From assembly GCA_025127975.1 (NCBI GenBank), contig JAHLYQ010000022.1, forward strand, positions 1 through 64,000: 64,000 nt of DNA, read 5' to 3'. Position 1 is the first letter of the stretch. Every line of letters starts with the position of its first letter. Source of the stretch: Synechococcus sp. CS-1331. Its GTDB lineage: Bacteria > Cyanobacteriota > Cyanobacteriia > PCC-6307 > Cyanobiaceae. The translations under genes were made by a program, and so were the position numbers. This document shows positions 8,808 to 18,742 of the stretch, in pieces. Under the pieces are notes generated by a model. The model searched no databases. It was not told the origin of the DNA and was given only the letters and a program-made list of their open reading frames with translations.

Positions 8808-9925
8808 AGACGAGAAAAACTATGATATTCTGAAGCTATTTTCTTGAAATCAAAACGCTTGATGTTTTCTAAGCCCAAGTTTTGAATTCTTAAGCGTTGT
8901 TCTGGTATTTCAAATAATTTGATATGGGCAATAAACTGAAGGACATCGTCAGGATCAGAATAAAGTGCACCTAAGCCGGCAACCTCAGGAATACAGGTAG
9001 TATTACTTGCTATAATTGGACAACCAGATGCTTGGGCCTCTATGAGAGGCCAACCAAAACCTTCAGAGTAGGATGGAAAAAGAAGAGCATGGGCTTTACA
9101 GTAAAGAAGATTTAAGAGCCTATGGCTAGGAGAGGGGATAGAAATCACCTTTTTCCCACACAGATTTGTGTTTTGGAAAAGAGATTCGTCTGCTGTTAAT
9201 GGTGCACCAGATAATACCAAGGAGTAGGGAGAGTTTTCACCCAGATGAATGAGAATTTGCAAAGCAAGGTGTCGATTTTTCCTAGGTAATGAGGAACCCA
9301 CCATAAGCAAATAAGGATTTTGCGGAACTAAATATGACTCGTCAGAATTAAGAACCAATGACGAACTGTCATGGGTGAATGGAGCATTCAAGGTGTTCGG
9401 AATTACTTTACACCGTTGTCTTAGCTTGCGGGAGGTCAGAGCTAAATAATCCCGGTATGTTGCATTTGAAACAAATATAATTGAATCTGCGTGTCTAAGA
9501 CCTGAGACAATGCAGCGCTGAAGCAATGGACCAAAAGAAGAAGCGTTGCAAACGACAGACCGATCTCCCATTGCACCTCTAACTGCTAGAAGGTCGTGAC
9601 AAGTTACTAAAGTTCGAGCATGGGGGCAAAAAAAGGAGTAAACGGCATTGCCATGATCAGCAATATGGATTAATTGGTATCGATAAGAATTAAGAATAAG
9701 CCAACAAGGAAATATAAGGAGCTTGTCGATATATGCTACATACTTATGAATCTTGGAGGGGATGCAGGGGAATCGTGTTGCTATCGCTGCTGGCGAGACA
9801 AGTTGAACTTTCGCAAAGGGTGCATAGATTTCAACCAGCAGGTTAGCAAACTTAACCATACTTGTCTGCTTGTCAGGTAGATAATTGTTAACTACTAATA
9901 TACTTGGTTTAGTCATTAGTTGCAT
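8804..9925 (-). CDS. Glycosyltransferase family 4
   Basis: A 373-residue GT-B enzyme. The second domain begins NPYLLMVGSSLPRKN (about 204-217) and contains EX7E at E288/E296 (SEGFGWPLIEAQ), then ASGCPIIAS and a PEVAG motif typical of mannosyl/rhamnosyl-type GT4 members such as WbaZ and MtfB. It is the first gene of the unit 5553-9925, preceded by about 900 bases of AT-rich sequence, and its stop overlaps the start of the acyltransferase gene. Donor sugar unknown. Confidence 0.87.
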   Translation of the reverse strand: MQLMTKPSILVVNNYLPDKQTSMVKFANLLVEIYAPFAKVQLVSPAAIATRFPCIPSKIHKYVAYIDKLLIFPCWLILNSYRYQLIHIADHGNAVYSFFCPHARTLVTCHDLLAVRGAMGDRSVVCNASSFGPLLQRCIVSGLRHADSIIFVSNATYRDYLALTSRKLRQRCKVIPNTLNAPFTHDSSSLVLNSDESYLVPQNPYLLMVGSSLPRKNRHLALQILIHLGENSPYSLVLSGAPLTADESLFQNTNLCGKKVISIPSPSHRLLNLLYCKAHALLFPSYSEGFGWPLIEAQASGCPIIASNTTCIPEVAGLGALYSDPDDVLQFIAHIKLFEIPEQRLRIQNLGLENIKRFDFKKIASEYHSFSRL

Positions 9926-10821
9926 TTGGAAGCCTTAAAAAGGACAGAATAAAAACAGAAAGCGTAAGGAAATGGTTGTTAGGCTCGAGAATGGTATATT
10001 AGGTTGGAAGAAATAGGAAGGCTTCTAAAAATAAATAAGCCAGCAAATAAATACGCGGACTAACGAATTACTTCTTAAGAGGAAAGGGGGGGAAGAAAGG
10101 GACATGAAAATAGTTCTTATTCATAAAGTAGTTTAACGTTGAATTTAAGTAATAAACAATAAGATCTTTATGCGTAATGCATTAGAATAATCCTGAAAAA
10201 AGGGACCGCACTAGTACTAACACCTAGAGGGCAGCAACCAGTGTATAAATCATAAACTCATTTACGCACCATAAACAAAGTATAGTATGAAAATTAATAA
10301 AAGAATTTAAATTAAGGAATACAATCAAATTTAAAAGATTTCGGATAATTCACAAATATATAAATTTAGCAAACAACGAACACAATCAGAAGGTTATTGA
10401 TATCTAAGATTAGAATACCTATAGGTTTCAGATTTATTAGTTCCAGTAAAGAATGTAAACAATTTTGATAGAACTTTAAGAAAAATGCATATATCCGGCA
10501 AAAGCGATCAAGTCATATGACTCATAAAACCGCAAGGGAAAAGGTTTTTATACTTTTAAAGTAATATAAGAAAAAAAGAAACCTTAAAAGGAATAAAACT
10601 CTGGGATAATCTGTTAAGTAATAATCAACAATAAACTGGATTTAAGTAACTAAACTCTTAGAAATTGGGTTATAATGAGAAGGACTCTCTTGATAGTTAT
10701 TTGATTAGAGGTACGAATGGCTCTTATATTAACGATTAGAGGCCAGTAGAAAAGGAAGAATCACAGAAAGAAGAAGGATTAATAATAATAGGGCGGGTTA
10801 AGAAAGTAATATAAGAATTTA
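9926..10821. other. Gene-free AT-rich stretch
   Basis: About 900 bases, very AT-rich, with no frame that looks coded and no recognised family remnant. It separates a glycan gene unit from the IS1595-like element, whose left end begins near 10,822. The promoter for the leftward unit 5553-9925 is expected near 9930-10,050, but no convincing -10/-35 pair was identified. Confidence 0.5.
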
Positions 10822-10844
10822 CTTAATTACCCATAAACCTCCGC
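10822..10844. repeat. Left terminal inverted repeat of the IS1595-like element
   Basis: Reads CTTAATTACCCA, then five variable bases and CTCCG. It pairs with the right end at about 11,854-11,876 with eight consecutive identical bases (ATTACCCA against TGGGTAAT) plus matches on either side. Confidence 0.6.
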
Positions 10845-11805
10845 GACCCTGAGATCCCGTTCTGTGAGCGGCATGCAGCAGCAGACCGCATTGGCGATCC
10901 GCTCGGTCATCCCAGCCAACGAGAATCGACGGCTGAAGCGGAAGCAGTAGCCGCCCAGGTAGCGCCTGGCGTACTTGTCAAAGTTGAAGGCGTGGAAGGT
11001 ACCGCTGAAGCTGGTCTTGAGGTTGCCCAGCAGGGTATTGATCCACCGGAACTGCGGCAGGTCGTTTGGGTGCTTGCCGCCGGTGACGACTACCTTGTGG
11101 TGGCAGTTGGCCGTGGTGACGGCGCGGAAGCAGGCCAGTCCATCGGGGAGAACATGGCTGCCAGGCGCGAGGTGGCGTTTAGCCCAGTCAGAGATCGCTT
11201 CTGAGCTGAAGCCGCTCACGGCTGTGATCCTGGCGTGAATCGGACGGCCAGCCTCGTTCAAGGAGACGGCTGCGACGATCGGAATCTTGTTCTCTGATCC
11301 CCGACCCGCCTTGCCGCACGGTCGTTCTCCGCCAAGGTAGGCATCATCCATCTGGATCTTTCCCCGCAGCAGGTAAGCCTCCTCCCGCTCAGTCATTGCG
11401 CGCAGGATCTTGTTGTGCAGCATCCAGGCGGTGTCGTAGTTGACGCCAAGGTGGCGGCTGAGCTCCAGCGAGGAGATCCCAGTTTTGGCCTGGCCGATCA
11501 GATAAAAGGCCAGGAACCAGGTTGTCAGCGGCAGCTACTGCTGCGCAGAAGCCTGTGGGCTAGGTGGCCTGCATGATCGTGCCGGCCGTGAGGGTGGCCT
11601 GATGGCCGCAGGTACGGCACTGATAGCGCCTGAGCCTCCGGCCATAGACCAGCCCATGCTCGCGGCCATAGCAACGCGGACACCGGAACCCATCGGGCCA
11701 GCGGGCCATCTCCAGAGCAGCCTCACATTGCGCATCGGAACCGTAGAGCCGCTGGAACTCAGGCAGGGAGAGGCCTTTCTGGAACTGGATGGCAATGCGT
11801 GACAT
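10827..11805 (-). pseudogene. IS1595-family transposase, frameshifted
   Basis: The N-terminal part (11,805 to about 11,560) has the family's zinc ribbon, with CPRC and CRTC pairs inside a YQCRTCGHQATLTAGT block. The C-terminal part (11,423-10,827) has MDDAYLGG with the first catalytic Asp, the LPDG Asp, and the WINTLLGNLK segment. Between GTIMQAT and LPLTTWFL about 25 extra bases are present, bringing an in-frame TAG at about 11,560 and shifting the frame, so no full-length product can be made. The late YL-AEF Glu region also reads YLGGYCF, another sign of decay. Without the lesion the protein would be about 315 residues. Confidence 0.82.
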
Positions 11806-11853
11806 GACTTAACTGATATATGCGTACTAGTCTATGCGCCTAGGCCGCCCTGC

Positions 11854-11876
11854 ACGGAGTGAGCTGGGTAATCAAG
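11854..11876. repeat. Right terminal inverted repeat of the IS1595-like element
   Basis: Contains TGGGTAAT at 11,865-11,872 and, read inward, the shared CTCCG block. It is the partner of the repeat at 10,822-10,844 and sits about 50 bases upstream of the transposase start. Confidence 0.6.
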
Positions 11877-12187
11877 AGAATTTATAAAGCCGCAGGACTA
11901 ACTAATATTAACTAGTATATATAGCAGGCATAATAGCTATAATGTAGGCAGAGAGAATAAATCTGTTTTATAAAAAATAAACTCTTTTTTGGTGACACGG
12001 AAGTCATATTCTTTTAGTAAGGGACATTACACGCCATCGCTAAGGGACTTTTTGGAACTAATTGGTAAAATTAATTAATGTGTACCAAAGAATGCTGTGT
12101 CGAAATAACAATATAGTTATTCATGGTTGCCACCTTAAGTAACTCAACAAAGATAAGAGATAGACGTAAAAGAGAGGCAAATTTAAT
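11877..12187. other. Gene-free AT-rich stretch
   Basis: About 310 bases between the IS1595 right end and the next glycosyltransferase stop codon. No frame, repeat or regulatory motif was recognised. Confidence 0.4.
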
Positions 12188-13312
12188 TTAAATGAAAGCA
12201 AGTAGGGAAGCAATAAACTGGTTGGTAGAAGATTTCAAATGATCAACTGGTGACGGTCGATTAAGAGGGTCAAGCTCAAGCTCTTGACCTTCATGAAATA
12301 GGATAAATGAGTTGGTAGAATCTAGATAAGTATTAAAGTCAGGGAGCTTATTGGATACTCGGGGGATAATAACAGGTAGACCATGAGCTAACATTGCGGC
12401 AACTGTACCGCTCTTTTCGATGAGGTGGGACGGTGTGGTCGTAATCCCGAAATCTGCAATTTGAAGTTGATGAGATATATCATTTGCAGAGAGCTGACCA
12501 AGGTTGTGAAAAACAAAATTTGAAGTATATCTTTTAGCTAAACTTTTCCATAGATTTACACCATAATCACCCGCTTGGCCAATCAGTATAAATCCACAAA
12601 TGCTAATAGAACTCTTAATTCTTGCTAATTCGATCGCATCAAGAAGCTGATCGTGATTCCACTGTGGATGAATACTGCCAAAAAAGAGGAAACTCCACGT
12701 ATCAGCAATGGGGGGACTTGGTGAAAATTTTACGAAGTTAATATTACTAAAGAGCGCTAATTGTTGTGAATTAACCCCAAATTTTTGAAGTTCTCTGACA
12801 TAATACGTATTTGTAGTATTAATTATATTCGGTTTTATGCGATTCAGTAAGACTTTTAACAGTAGAATTTGTGCAGGGCAAAGAAGCTTATTAGCAATTT
12901 TTAGAGAGGGATCGACCCAGAGCTCATGGATCATAAAGTGCCAATAACATTTATAGCGTAACTTTGGCAACCAGTTTACCAACCGGATAGGAAGACCTCT
13001 TGAACTATAGGCATAAGGGACATATTGAAAACTAATGAATACAGGATGTTCCTTTTCAACAATAGTTTTAAGAATTTTAAGCTTTTCTCTCCACGAAATC
13101 GATGCAGAAATACGGTAAGAATTGAAGCTGCTTGAACTATTAGCGGATTCATGCGTAATAGCGCCTTGATTAACGAATTTATCGTTTATAGAAACACAGG
13201 TACAGAAAAAACCAAATTTATGCAAACTATGTGAAAATTTACGTACATAATCACCTACTCCATCTCTGCTGTACTCAAGCGAACCACATATGAACAATAC
13301 TTTAAGCATCAT
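12188..13312 (-). CDS. Glycosyltransferase (GT4-like, divergent)
   Basis: The 374-residue product has a GT-B shape: an N-terminal strand VLFICGSLEYSRDGVGDY, with a Gly-rich loop typical of GT4 acceptor domains, and a donor domain with FGSIHPQWN and GTVAAMLAHGLPVII. The EX7E motif is only half present: the first Glu is in HLIEKSG, but the second position is a hydrophobic residue. It is therefore a divergent or possibly altered GT4 member. It stands alone between the IS1595 element and a long decayed region, so its context is broken. Activity is uncertain. Confidence 0.72.
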   Translation of the reverse strand: MMLKVLFICGSLEYSRDGVGDYVRKFSHSLHKFGFFCTCVSINDKFVNQGAITHESANSSSSFNSYRISASISWREKLKILKTIVEKEHPVFISFQYVPYAYSSRGLPIRLVNWLPKLRYKCYWHFMIHELWVDPSLKIANKLLCPAQILLLKVLLNRIKPNIINTTNTYYVRELQKFGVNSQQLALFSNINFVKFSPSPPIADTWSFLFFGSIHPQWNHDQLLDAIELARIKSSISICGFILIGQAGDYGVNLWKSLAKRYTSNFVFHNLGQLSANDISHQLQIADFGITTTPSHLIEKSGTVAAMLAHGLPVIIPRVSNKLPDFNTYLDSTNSFILFHEGQELELDPLNRPSPVDHLKSSTNQFIASLLAFI

Positions 13313-14262
13313 AGGGGGATATCAAACTTCGAAGGAGAAGCAATAAGAGGGAAACGGTCAAAATATGAATAGTTGCTATAAAGAATAAATATTATCTTCT
13401 GCTGCTCGTTTGATTGACACCGATAAAATAATCAGGGGCAAAAGTTAGTTTTAAAATTGAATAGAATAGCTGTTTTTGGTCAATCTGGTCCTGCCATAGC
13501 AAGAGCATGTAAGTAACAAGGGGATCGCTTATAGGACTCGTCAGTTAATCATGGCGAACAATAAAAGAATCTAATGGTATCCGACTTCAGGAGATAGGAG
13601 TGTGTATTCCTGTCAACCACATAGCATGAGTTTTCAAGCTCATTGTAGCCTATAAGCTGGTGGTTACCGTATTAATATAGGTAAATTTAGTCAACACATT
13701 TAACATCACATAACGACCAGGCGATAGGGGCGAATACGGGGCAGAGCTGCTAGGACTGAAGCGACAACTGCAAGTCTACTGGCACAGCTAAAAGGACGAA
13801 AGATTTTAGGCAGGCTCTGCATCATGAGAACAAAACGATACTCTAGGCATTAGGGGGACAAGAAGCAGCGGGTAATATAGCTGAGCTACCAGCGCAACAG
13901 GTAAGCACATTAAGCATGCACCGCGCACACATGTCTGCAGCTCTTGATGATGGATGATGGATGATCGAATATGAACTCCCGTACTGTGGGTTAGTCAAAC
14001 CTCGTAGGGACTTTTCAGCCGCTCGGGAAGCCACTTTGTGTATATTAGCCGGTCGATGATCGCAGCTTATCCAGGAATCTGGGCAAGTATTCAATCGGGT
14101 ATTCCAGCTGGTAGCGCAGCCAGATCGATATGCCAAATGTGTAGCGGAAGACCGTATCGGAGGATGCCTTGCTTATCTCCGAGCAAAGTGCTTCATAGCG
14201 TACGCCGTTGCGGCGGAAGGTGAAACGATCTAGATTACGCAGTTTCTCTCATTTGCACAATG

Positions 14263-14457
14263 TCACAGGAGCGGCACCAACAACAAATACCAGGGTGGAA
14301 TGCGAATACCGAACCTCATGCGGGCACCGGGGATCGCCTTTAGGTAGCTGATTAGGTCGAGATCAGTTGAACCAGGGTGGGTATTGAGCACTGGAAGGCT
14401 TAATTCACTCCGAGCGGATATAAACCCACACAGCGTAGGCAAGTGCTCCAGAGACAA
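14263..14457 (-). pseudogene. ISAs1-like transposase fragment (N-terminal domain)
   Basis: The frame reads LISYLKAIPGARMRFGIR and then PPWYLLLVPLL. This corresponds to the start of ISAs1/H-repeat transposases, where an IPDPRMRRG motif is followed by a hydrophobic WYLLLVAVL helix. Only about 60 codons remain of a protein normally 350-400 residues long, and no DDE region was found nearby. The Asp of PDPR is replaced by Gly. Confidence 0.5.
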
Positions 14458-14580
14458 ACTATCAGTTAGGCTAAGGATGGATCCGTGGAGAACTCATAGC
14501 TGCCAGGCTACCGCGCAGCGGTAATGCTTCTGTAGGTACGTCTGACCGAGAGGGCCTGCTGGCGACGGCGAGCGGTGCTC

Positions 14581-14613
14581 TACCGCGAGCAGGAGCCCTT
14601 CGGGCTAGGGAGA
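14581..14613. repeat. 33-base block shared with 23,026-23,058
   Basis: The two blocks begin TACCGCGAGC and end CTAGGGAGA and match at about 30 of 33 positions. The copy at 23 kb lies inside a decayed IS630 transposase, just before the region encoding STVQRW, so this copy probably marks another remnant of the same element. Confidence 0.55.
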
Positions 14614-15946
14614 ACCCAGTAGCTGCCGCAAAAGAGGGCGCTCCTCTGAATGCTTCAGTAAACAGATTTGATCTACAGGATCAGGTTAATCAACAAGGTC
14701 AATTAACAATCATCGTTGCTGCACAAGGGGACACGTAGTGATGACCATCCATACCGGGAGCGCAGTAGCGCTTACGCCACTTTCCGAGTAGTCGTTCCCT
14801 GCGGCTCATTCCTCTGGCAATTGCGGAATTCCTATGACTAGCACCGGAGTCAAGCCCGATCTTAGAGCCGTTGCTCGAACAGGTAGGGGAGGAATCGGAA
14901 ATGGGCAAAAGCCTGCAACTGCTAAAGCAGTAGTAGAAACGGATGGGGTAAAGGTCATCCAAATACCATAGGGCTTTTCGGGGAAAACAAAATTTCTACG
15001 TATTAATACCGAAACAGTTAATTAGACGAGACAACACCGTTCAGGTTGTTAAGGTGGCTTGATCTAACGGTTAACACTGATACCGCCTATGGCTTCGTCT
15101 ATAAACTATTACCGCTCATTCGTTGCGAATTGAGAACACATAAACTCCTCTCGCCCCAGGAACTGCTAGAGGGCTGTCTTGCAACCCTCTGTAACTTAGA
15201 TCTAGATCAAATTGGGAAGAAAAATCCATTGCCAAAACTGGTACGGTTGAAAAAGACGACCAAAATCTGGTATTTTTTCGATACAAGGAGTCATTCGGTA
15301 ATTTGAGAAAGGTAGTATCTAACATAAAAAAATAGGATGCTAATAGGAGATACAAGCATTACAGCATTATCGAGTGGTTCACCAAGGCACTGTTGAATTC
15401 GGCTTTGGTGATAAGCGAGCCTGCACGTCGTAGGGAAAGAACACTTAATTGTAACGCTTTGAATCTGTTTTAGCAAGGGCCTGCATATGGCTGATTGACT
15501 AACACAAACAAGGGCTACTAGCTTGGGATAAAATAAGAATGATACGTCAAAATAAGAATAATACGATGCATATATTATAAGGCAATTAATGCTCATGGAA
15601 ATCTATTATATAACATTCATGGCGGAATAGTTAAATAAAGAAAAAAAGGCATCACATGCAGGCTGGAATATCCATCAAACGAATCACCGCTTCTATATTA
15701 TTCTCCTGATGTCGGTAAAACCTGAAGCTAAGTCTTGAGCGTATATCTAAGAACAATTCTTTCTTTTGGCTTGCGGGCTATCCAGCAAATTGCGTTGACA
15801 TATAAGAACTTTGGAGAGGGTATCGAACTAAGTGGCTACAATGCAACAGAAATACGTTGGAGAAGCGGACAGCTTCAGCTGAGCAAAGTCATCAATGACG
15901 CCCTAATAGTCACAGCTGAAAAAATTTCGTGCACTCATAGATACTA

Positions 15947-16786
15947 TCAGCGAACTAACCTTGTAGAAGGCACTAAGAGGTAAACAGACAACTTAAATGC
16001 TGTCAGGATATCGCGCATGTCTCGTCTTTTCAAAGAAGTAAAAAGCTTATTTAGTAACAAACCAACTTTAGTACGTAAAGACAAGACTTTTCGTCCATGA
16101 TAAACATAAAGGAATGGCTTTTGCGAGTCAAAATAGGGATCAGCAGTAGTGGAACTTAGACCACCATCCGCAAAAGATGCAATTACTTGATCGATATACA
16201 GAGCATTAATAGTATGATCAAGATACCAACGCAGATTATGCTCCCAGTCAGCGGCTACTTTAAACGAAAGGTTAAAATGTCCGTGTTTTTCGAAAATGAA
16301 GCTTCGAAAAAATATTGACTGGTGACAAATATTTTTTTTATAGAGCATATACGGTGAAAAACTGCCATCATAACGTCCTCCAAAGTACGGACTACAAACA
16401 TCTCCATAAATTACATCAACATTATCATCGATACTTTTGGATACGGATTCAAGCGTTGTAGGCTCAAAGAATTTATCATCACTACCAAGAAAATAAATCC
16501 ACATACCTCTTGCGCGAACCAGTGCCTTATTCATGGCATCGTACACACCTAAATCGGCTTCTTCGAAGACCCTAAGCGATAGGGAATGGTGATTGCTGCT
16601 AAAAATAGATATATTGAGGAGGGTATTATCCGAGGACAAGCAGTCTTGCACGATAACTTCAAAATCCTGCAGGGTCTGCGAAGCTATACTATTCAAACAT
16701 TCAACTATAGTCTTACCAGAGTTATACGTAGGTATAATTATGGAGAAAAGAGGTGTACTCTTGCAATTTACTGGGTAGATGGTCAT
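15947..16786 (-). CDS. Glycosyltransferase family 2
   Basis: A 279-residue GT-A enzyme. It opens with FSIIIPTYNSGKTIVECLNS, has the VQDCLSSDNT segment in place of the usual DDGSxD, then the metal-binding LGSDDKF motif near residue 100 and a downstream KVAADWEHNLRW block. This pattern fits the WcaE/colanic-acid type of GT2. It would add a sugar with inversion to a lipid-linked acceptor. The C-terminal 40 residues are basic and may contact the membrane. It follows the FkbM gene by 57 bases in the same direction. Confidence 0.85.
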   Translation of the reverse strand: MTIYPVNCKSTPLFSIIIPTYNSGKTIVECLNSIASQTLQDFEVIVQDCLSSDNTLLNISIFSSNHHSLSLRVFEEADLGVYDAMNKALVRARGMWIYFLGSDDKFFEPTTLESVSKSIDDNVDVIYGDVCSPYFGGRYDGSFSPYMLYKKNICHQSIFFRSFIFEKHGHFNLSFKVAADWEHNLRWYLDHTINALYIDQVIASFADGGLSSTTADPYFDSQKPFLYVYHGRKVLSLRTKVGLLLNKLFTSLKRRDMRDILTAFKLSVYLLVPSTRLVR

Positions 16787-16843
16787 TTAGGAAGGAGCTC
16801 TAGTGAATTTATTAAAATATTGCTGGCTGCAAGATTGCTAAAA

Positions 16844-17566
16844 TCAATGAACTAAGGATTGATGCACAAAAAGAGCATCAGCCCAACTCAACCATCCTTT
16901 TTGAAAATGTTGGCGATAAATACCGCCAAGGATGAAGTTGTATTGAAAAAGATATTTGAAGAGTTCCTCGAGGTTAGGCATCCCATGGTACATATCAGTG
17001 AAGGTAAGTTCGACAAGAATAACCTTGATTTTCTGCTCGTTCAGGAGGTTGGAGCAACCCTTTAAAATTTCAAATTCGAAACCTTGTACATCAATTTTTA
17101 AGATGTCTATACAACTTAGTAACTCTGAATCGGCAAAGTTATCAACTGATCGTATCTTCAGAAGGCGCTTTGCTTTTATATTACCATAACCGAAAGTCCC
17201 GAGCTCCAGGAATGAGGACATGAATGGGAGCTCATTATCATTAAAATATTTCGTATAATTCCCACTACCTAATGCCTCGAAATAGAGCTTGATAGATCTA
17301 TGATATTGGTACTTTTTTGTTAGTACCTTAAAGGATTCTTCTGAAGGTTCAAAACTAAATACTTGAGCGGAAGGATATGATCCCAAGAGGCTCTCTATAG
17401 ACTCTCCAAGGTTAGCCCCAACATCAAGTACTACTGGATTTTGGATTTTAATATAATGAGTCATGTCGTGATACGCATTAATCCCTCTATCGGCTGGACT
17501 ATAGCGGATAAGCTCATAACCCAAGTGGCGAAGAATTGATTGCAAAGCTCTTCGGGCTGAAAGCAT
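16844..17566 (-). CDS. FkbM family methyltransferase
   Basis: The 240-residue protein carries the SAM-binding VVLDVGANLGES loop near residue 45, the FSFEPSEESF strand (acidic residue binding the SAM ribose) and DILKIDVQGFEFEILKG, the signature that defines FkbM methyltransferases. Such enzymes O-methylate sugars or polyketides. In a glycan island it most likely methylates a sugar hydroxyl, perhaps capping a chain; the substrate is inferred only. It lies just upstream of a GT2 gene on the same strand. Confidence 0.9.
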   Translation of the reverse strand: MLSARRALQSILRHLGYELIRYSPADRGINAYHDMTHYIKIQNPVVLDVGANLGESIESLLGSYPSAQVFSFEPSEESFKVLTKKYQYHRSIKLYFEALGSGNYTKYFNDNELPFMSSFLELGTFGYGNIKAKRLLKIRSVDNFADSELLSCIDILKIDVQGFEFEILKGCSNLLNEQKIKVILVELTFTDMYHGMPNLEELFKYLFQYNFILGGIYRQHFQKGWLSWADALFVHQSLVH

Positions 17567-18742
17567 TAGTCAATCCTAAGAAATAAACAAATAAATTAAA
17601 AGGCAGAAATTGGTCCCTAAGCAATATCCATACAAGGATAGGGGAGGCACCAGCACACCATATGATTGAGTAGTCTAGAAGATTGCTAATGTGCTGTCTC
17701 GGAGATGATAGTTAGAATCAGCCTTGACAAAGGTGTCACATAAAACCAGGGCGTCTAGGCCACTGATAGTCATGTGCAACAACGTGTTTCGGCAGCTACA
17801 GGCTCTCGACAAATCGCGAACAATGCCTCACTCATTGTTGCATCACACCTAGTTCGTGACGGCCTGCGTGGGCAGGCGATAGCGGGAGCTGGGCTGGAAG
17901 GCCCTCCTGGGGATACAGCAGCCTTAAAGGCCGAAAAACGACGAGGACTAAAAGTTGAGCGAGGTGATCGACAAGGCATAAACAGGCCTCCCGGTGTCAG
18001 CACCTACAGAGTGCTCTGTATTTTTTGGAGGCGAGTTGGATCTCGAAAGGGCGATTCACGTTGGCTTACAACCTTATCGGCCAAACCACAACGGTACAAG
18101 TACTACCGGTAAGCGGAGGCTTTTGGCTGTAACATGCCAAAAGGTCCGGTTTCGTTGAGAAGAACCGCAACATCGTCAGGGATATATCTGATTGGCCCGA
18201 CAAGACGATAGTGATCTGCGTCGTGAAGAAGGCCGAGATAGGAGCCATGGATCGAACTAAACCACTTTTGCCGACGAACCTAGGCTAAGCGGATTGCGAA
18301 ACGCATGACTAGATCCGCCACGGAACCACCCCGCTGATCTTTGCCATAGTTATGCAGGCCACCTGAAAAGCAGATGAAGCAGCGGTACTGCTACAAAAGC
18401 TTTCGGCTACCAGATCTTTACGCAGCCGACAATCCGCCGAGGTGCATAGCAAGTGTCAAAGAAGTGAGCGACAGGGTTGAGAACGCCAATGCAACCTGCA
18501 ACAAGTACAGAGCCAAATCAAATAGAGCCACAGAAGACTAAATCTTGGAAAAACATCAGCGACCTGACTCGAAAAGCTACAAAAGCAAAGAACATACAAC
18601 GATCAAAGTGGAATGATCGATAAAAGTCTAAAATTTAATGATGCTTACTAAGGAAAATCATAAGAAGCATAGTAGCAAATATAATCGAATAGAAATAAAT
18701 GAATAAAAAATTTTTAAATAGTTTTAACGTTATAAAGTTGAA
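17567..18742. other. Intergenic stretch containing an IS630 relic
   Basis: About 1.2 kb. The segment 17,770-18,480 is GC-richer and is an IS630 remnant (listed separately). The rest is AT-rich with no recognised feature. Confidence 0.5.
17774..18480 (+). pseudogene. IS630-family transposase relic
   Basis: Plus-strand fragments in different frames follow the order of an IS630 transposase. First comes an N-terminal helix-turn-helix-like stretch. At about 18,151-18,297 the frame reads FVEKNRNIVRDI...PDKTIVICVV...AMDRTKPLLP, matching the family's FVEKLRDVV, PPD.ALVLCVDEKSQ and ALDRTQPLLP. A downstream PPRNHP region matches the RHGTT segment. The catalytic Asp of CVDEKSQ is Val here, and stops and frameshifts interrupt the gene, so it cannot be active. 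Confidence 0.65.

Larger units (their letters stand above)
10822..11876 (-). mobile_element. IS1595-family insertion sequence, degenerate
   Basis: The element encloses a frameshifted transposase and is bounded by imperfect inverted repeats. The left end reads CTTAATTACCCA at 10,822-10,833; the right end, read inward on the other strand, gives CTTGATTACCCA at 11,876-11,865. Both continue after a variable five bases into CTCCG. It is clearly GC-richer than the AT-rich DNA around it. No matching target duplication was seen outside these ends. The stop codon of the transposase lies inside the left repeat. Confidence 0.7.
13313..15946. other. Long decayed region with transposase scraps
   Basis: About 2.6 kb without an intact gene. 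The AT-rich flanks enclose a GC-richer middle (about 13,700-15,000) that holds an ISAs1-like fragment (14,263-14,457), a 62-codon open minus-strand frame without a start (14,045-14,233), and a 33-base block (14,581-14,613) shared with the IS630 relic near 23.0 kb. Weak plus-strand frames at 15,046-15,306 and 15,735-15,983 have no recognised motif. I read it as a graveyard of inserted elements. Confidence 0.55.

Noticed and set aside
13945..13965. TGATGGA short repeat as a possible CRISPR or satellite
   Set aside because: Only two and a half 7-base units with no spacers.
13843..14136. 97-codon minus-strand frame in the decayed region
   Set aside because: Cys/Ser-rich composition without motif; overlaps other fragments and looks like noise.
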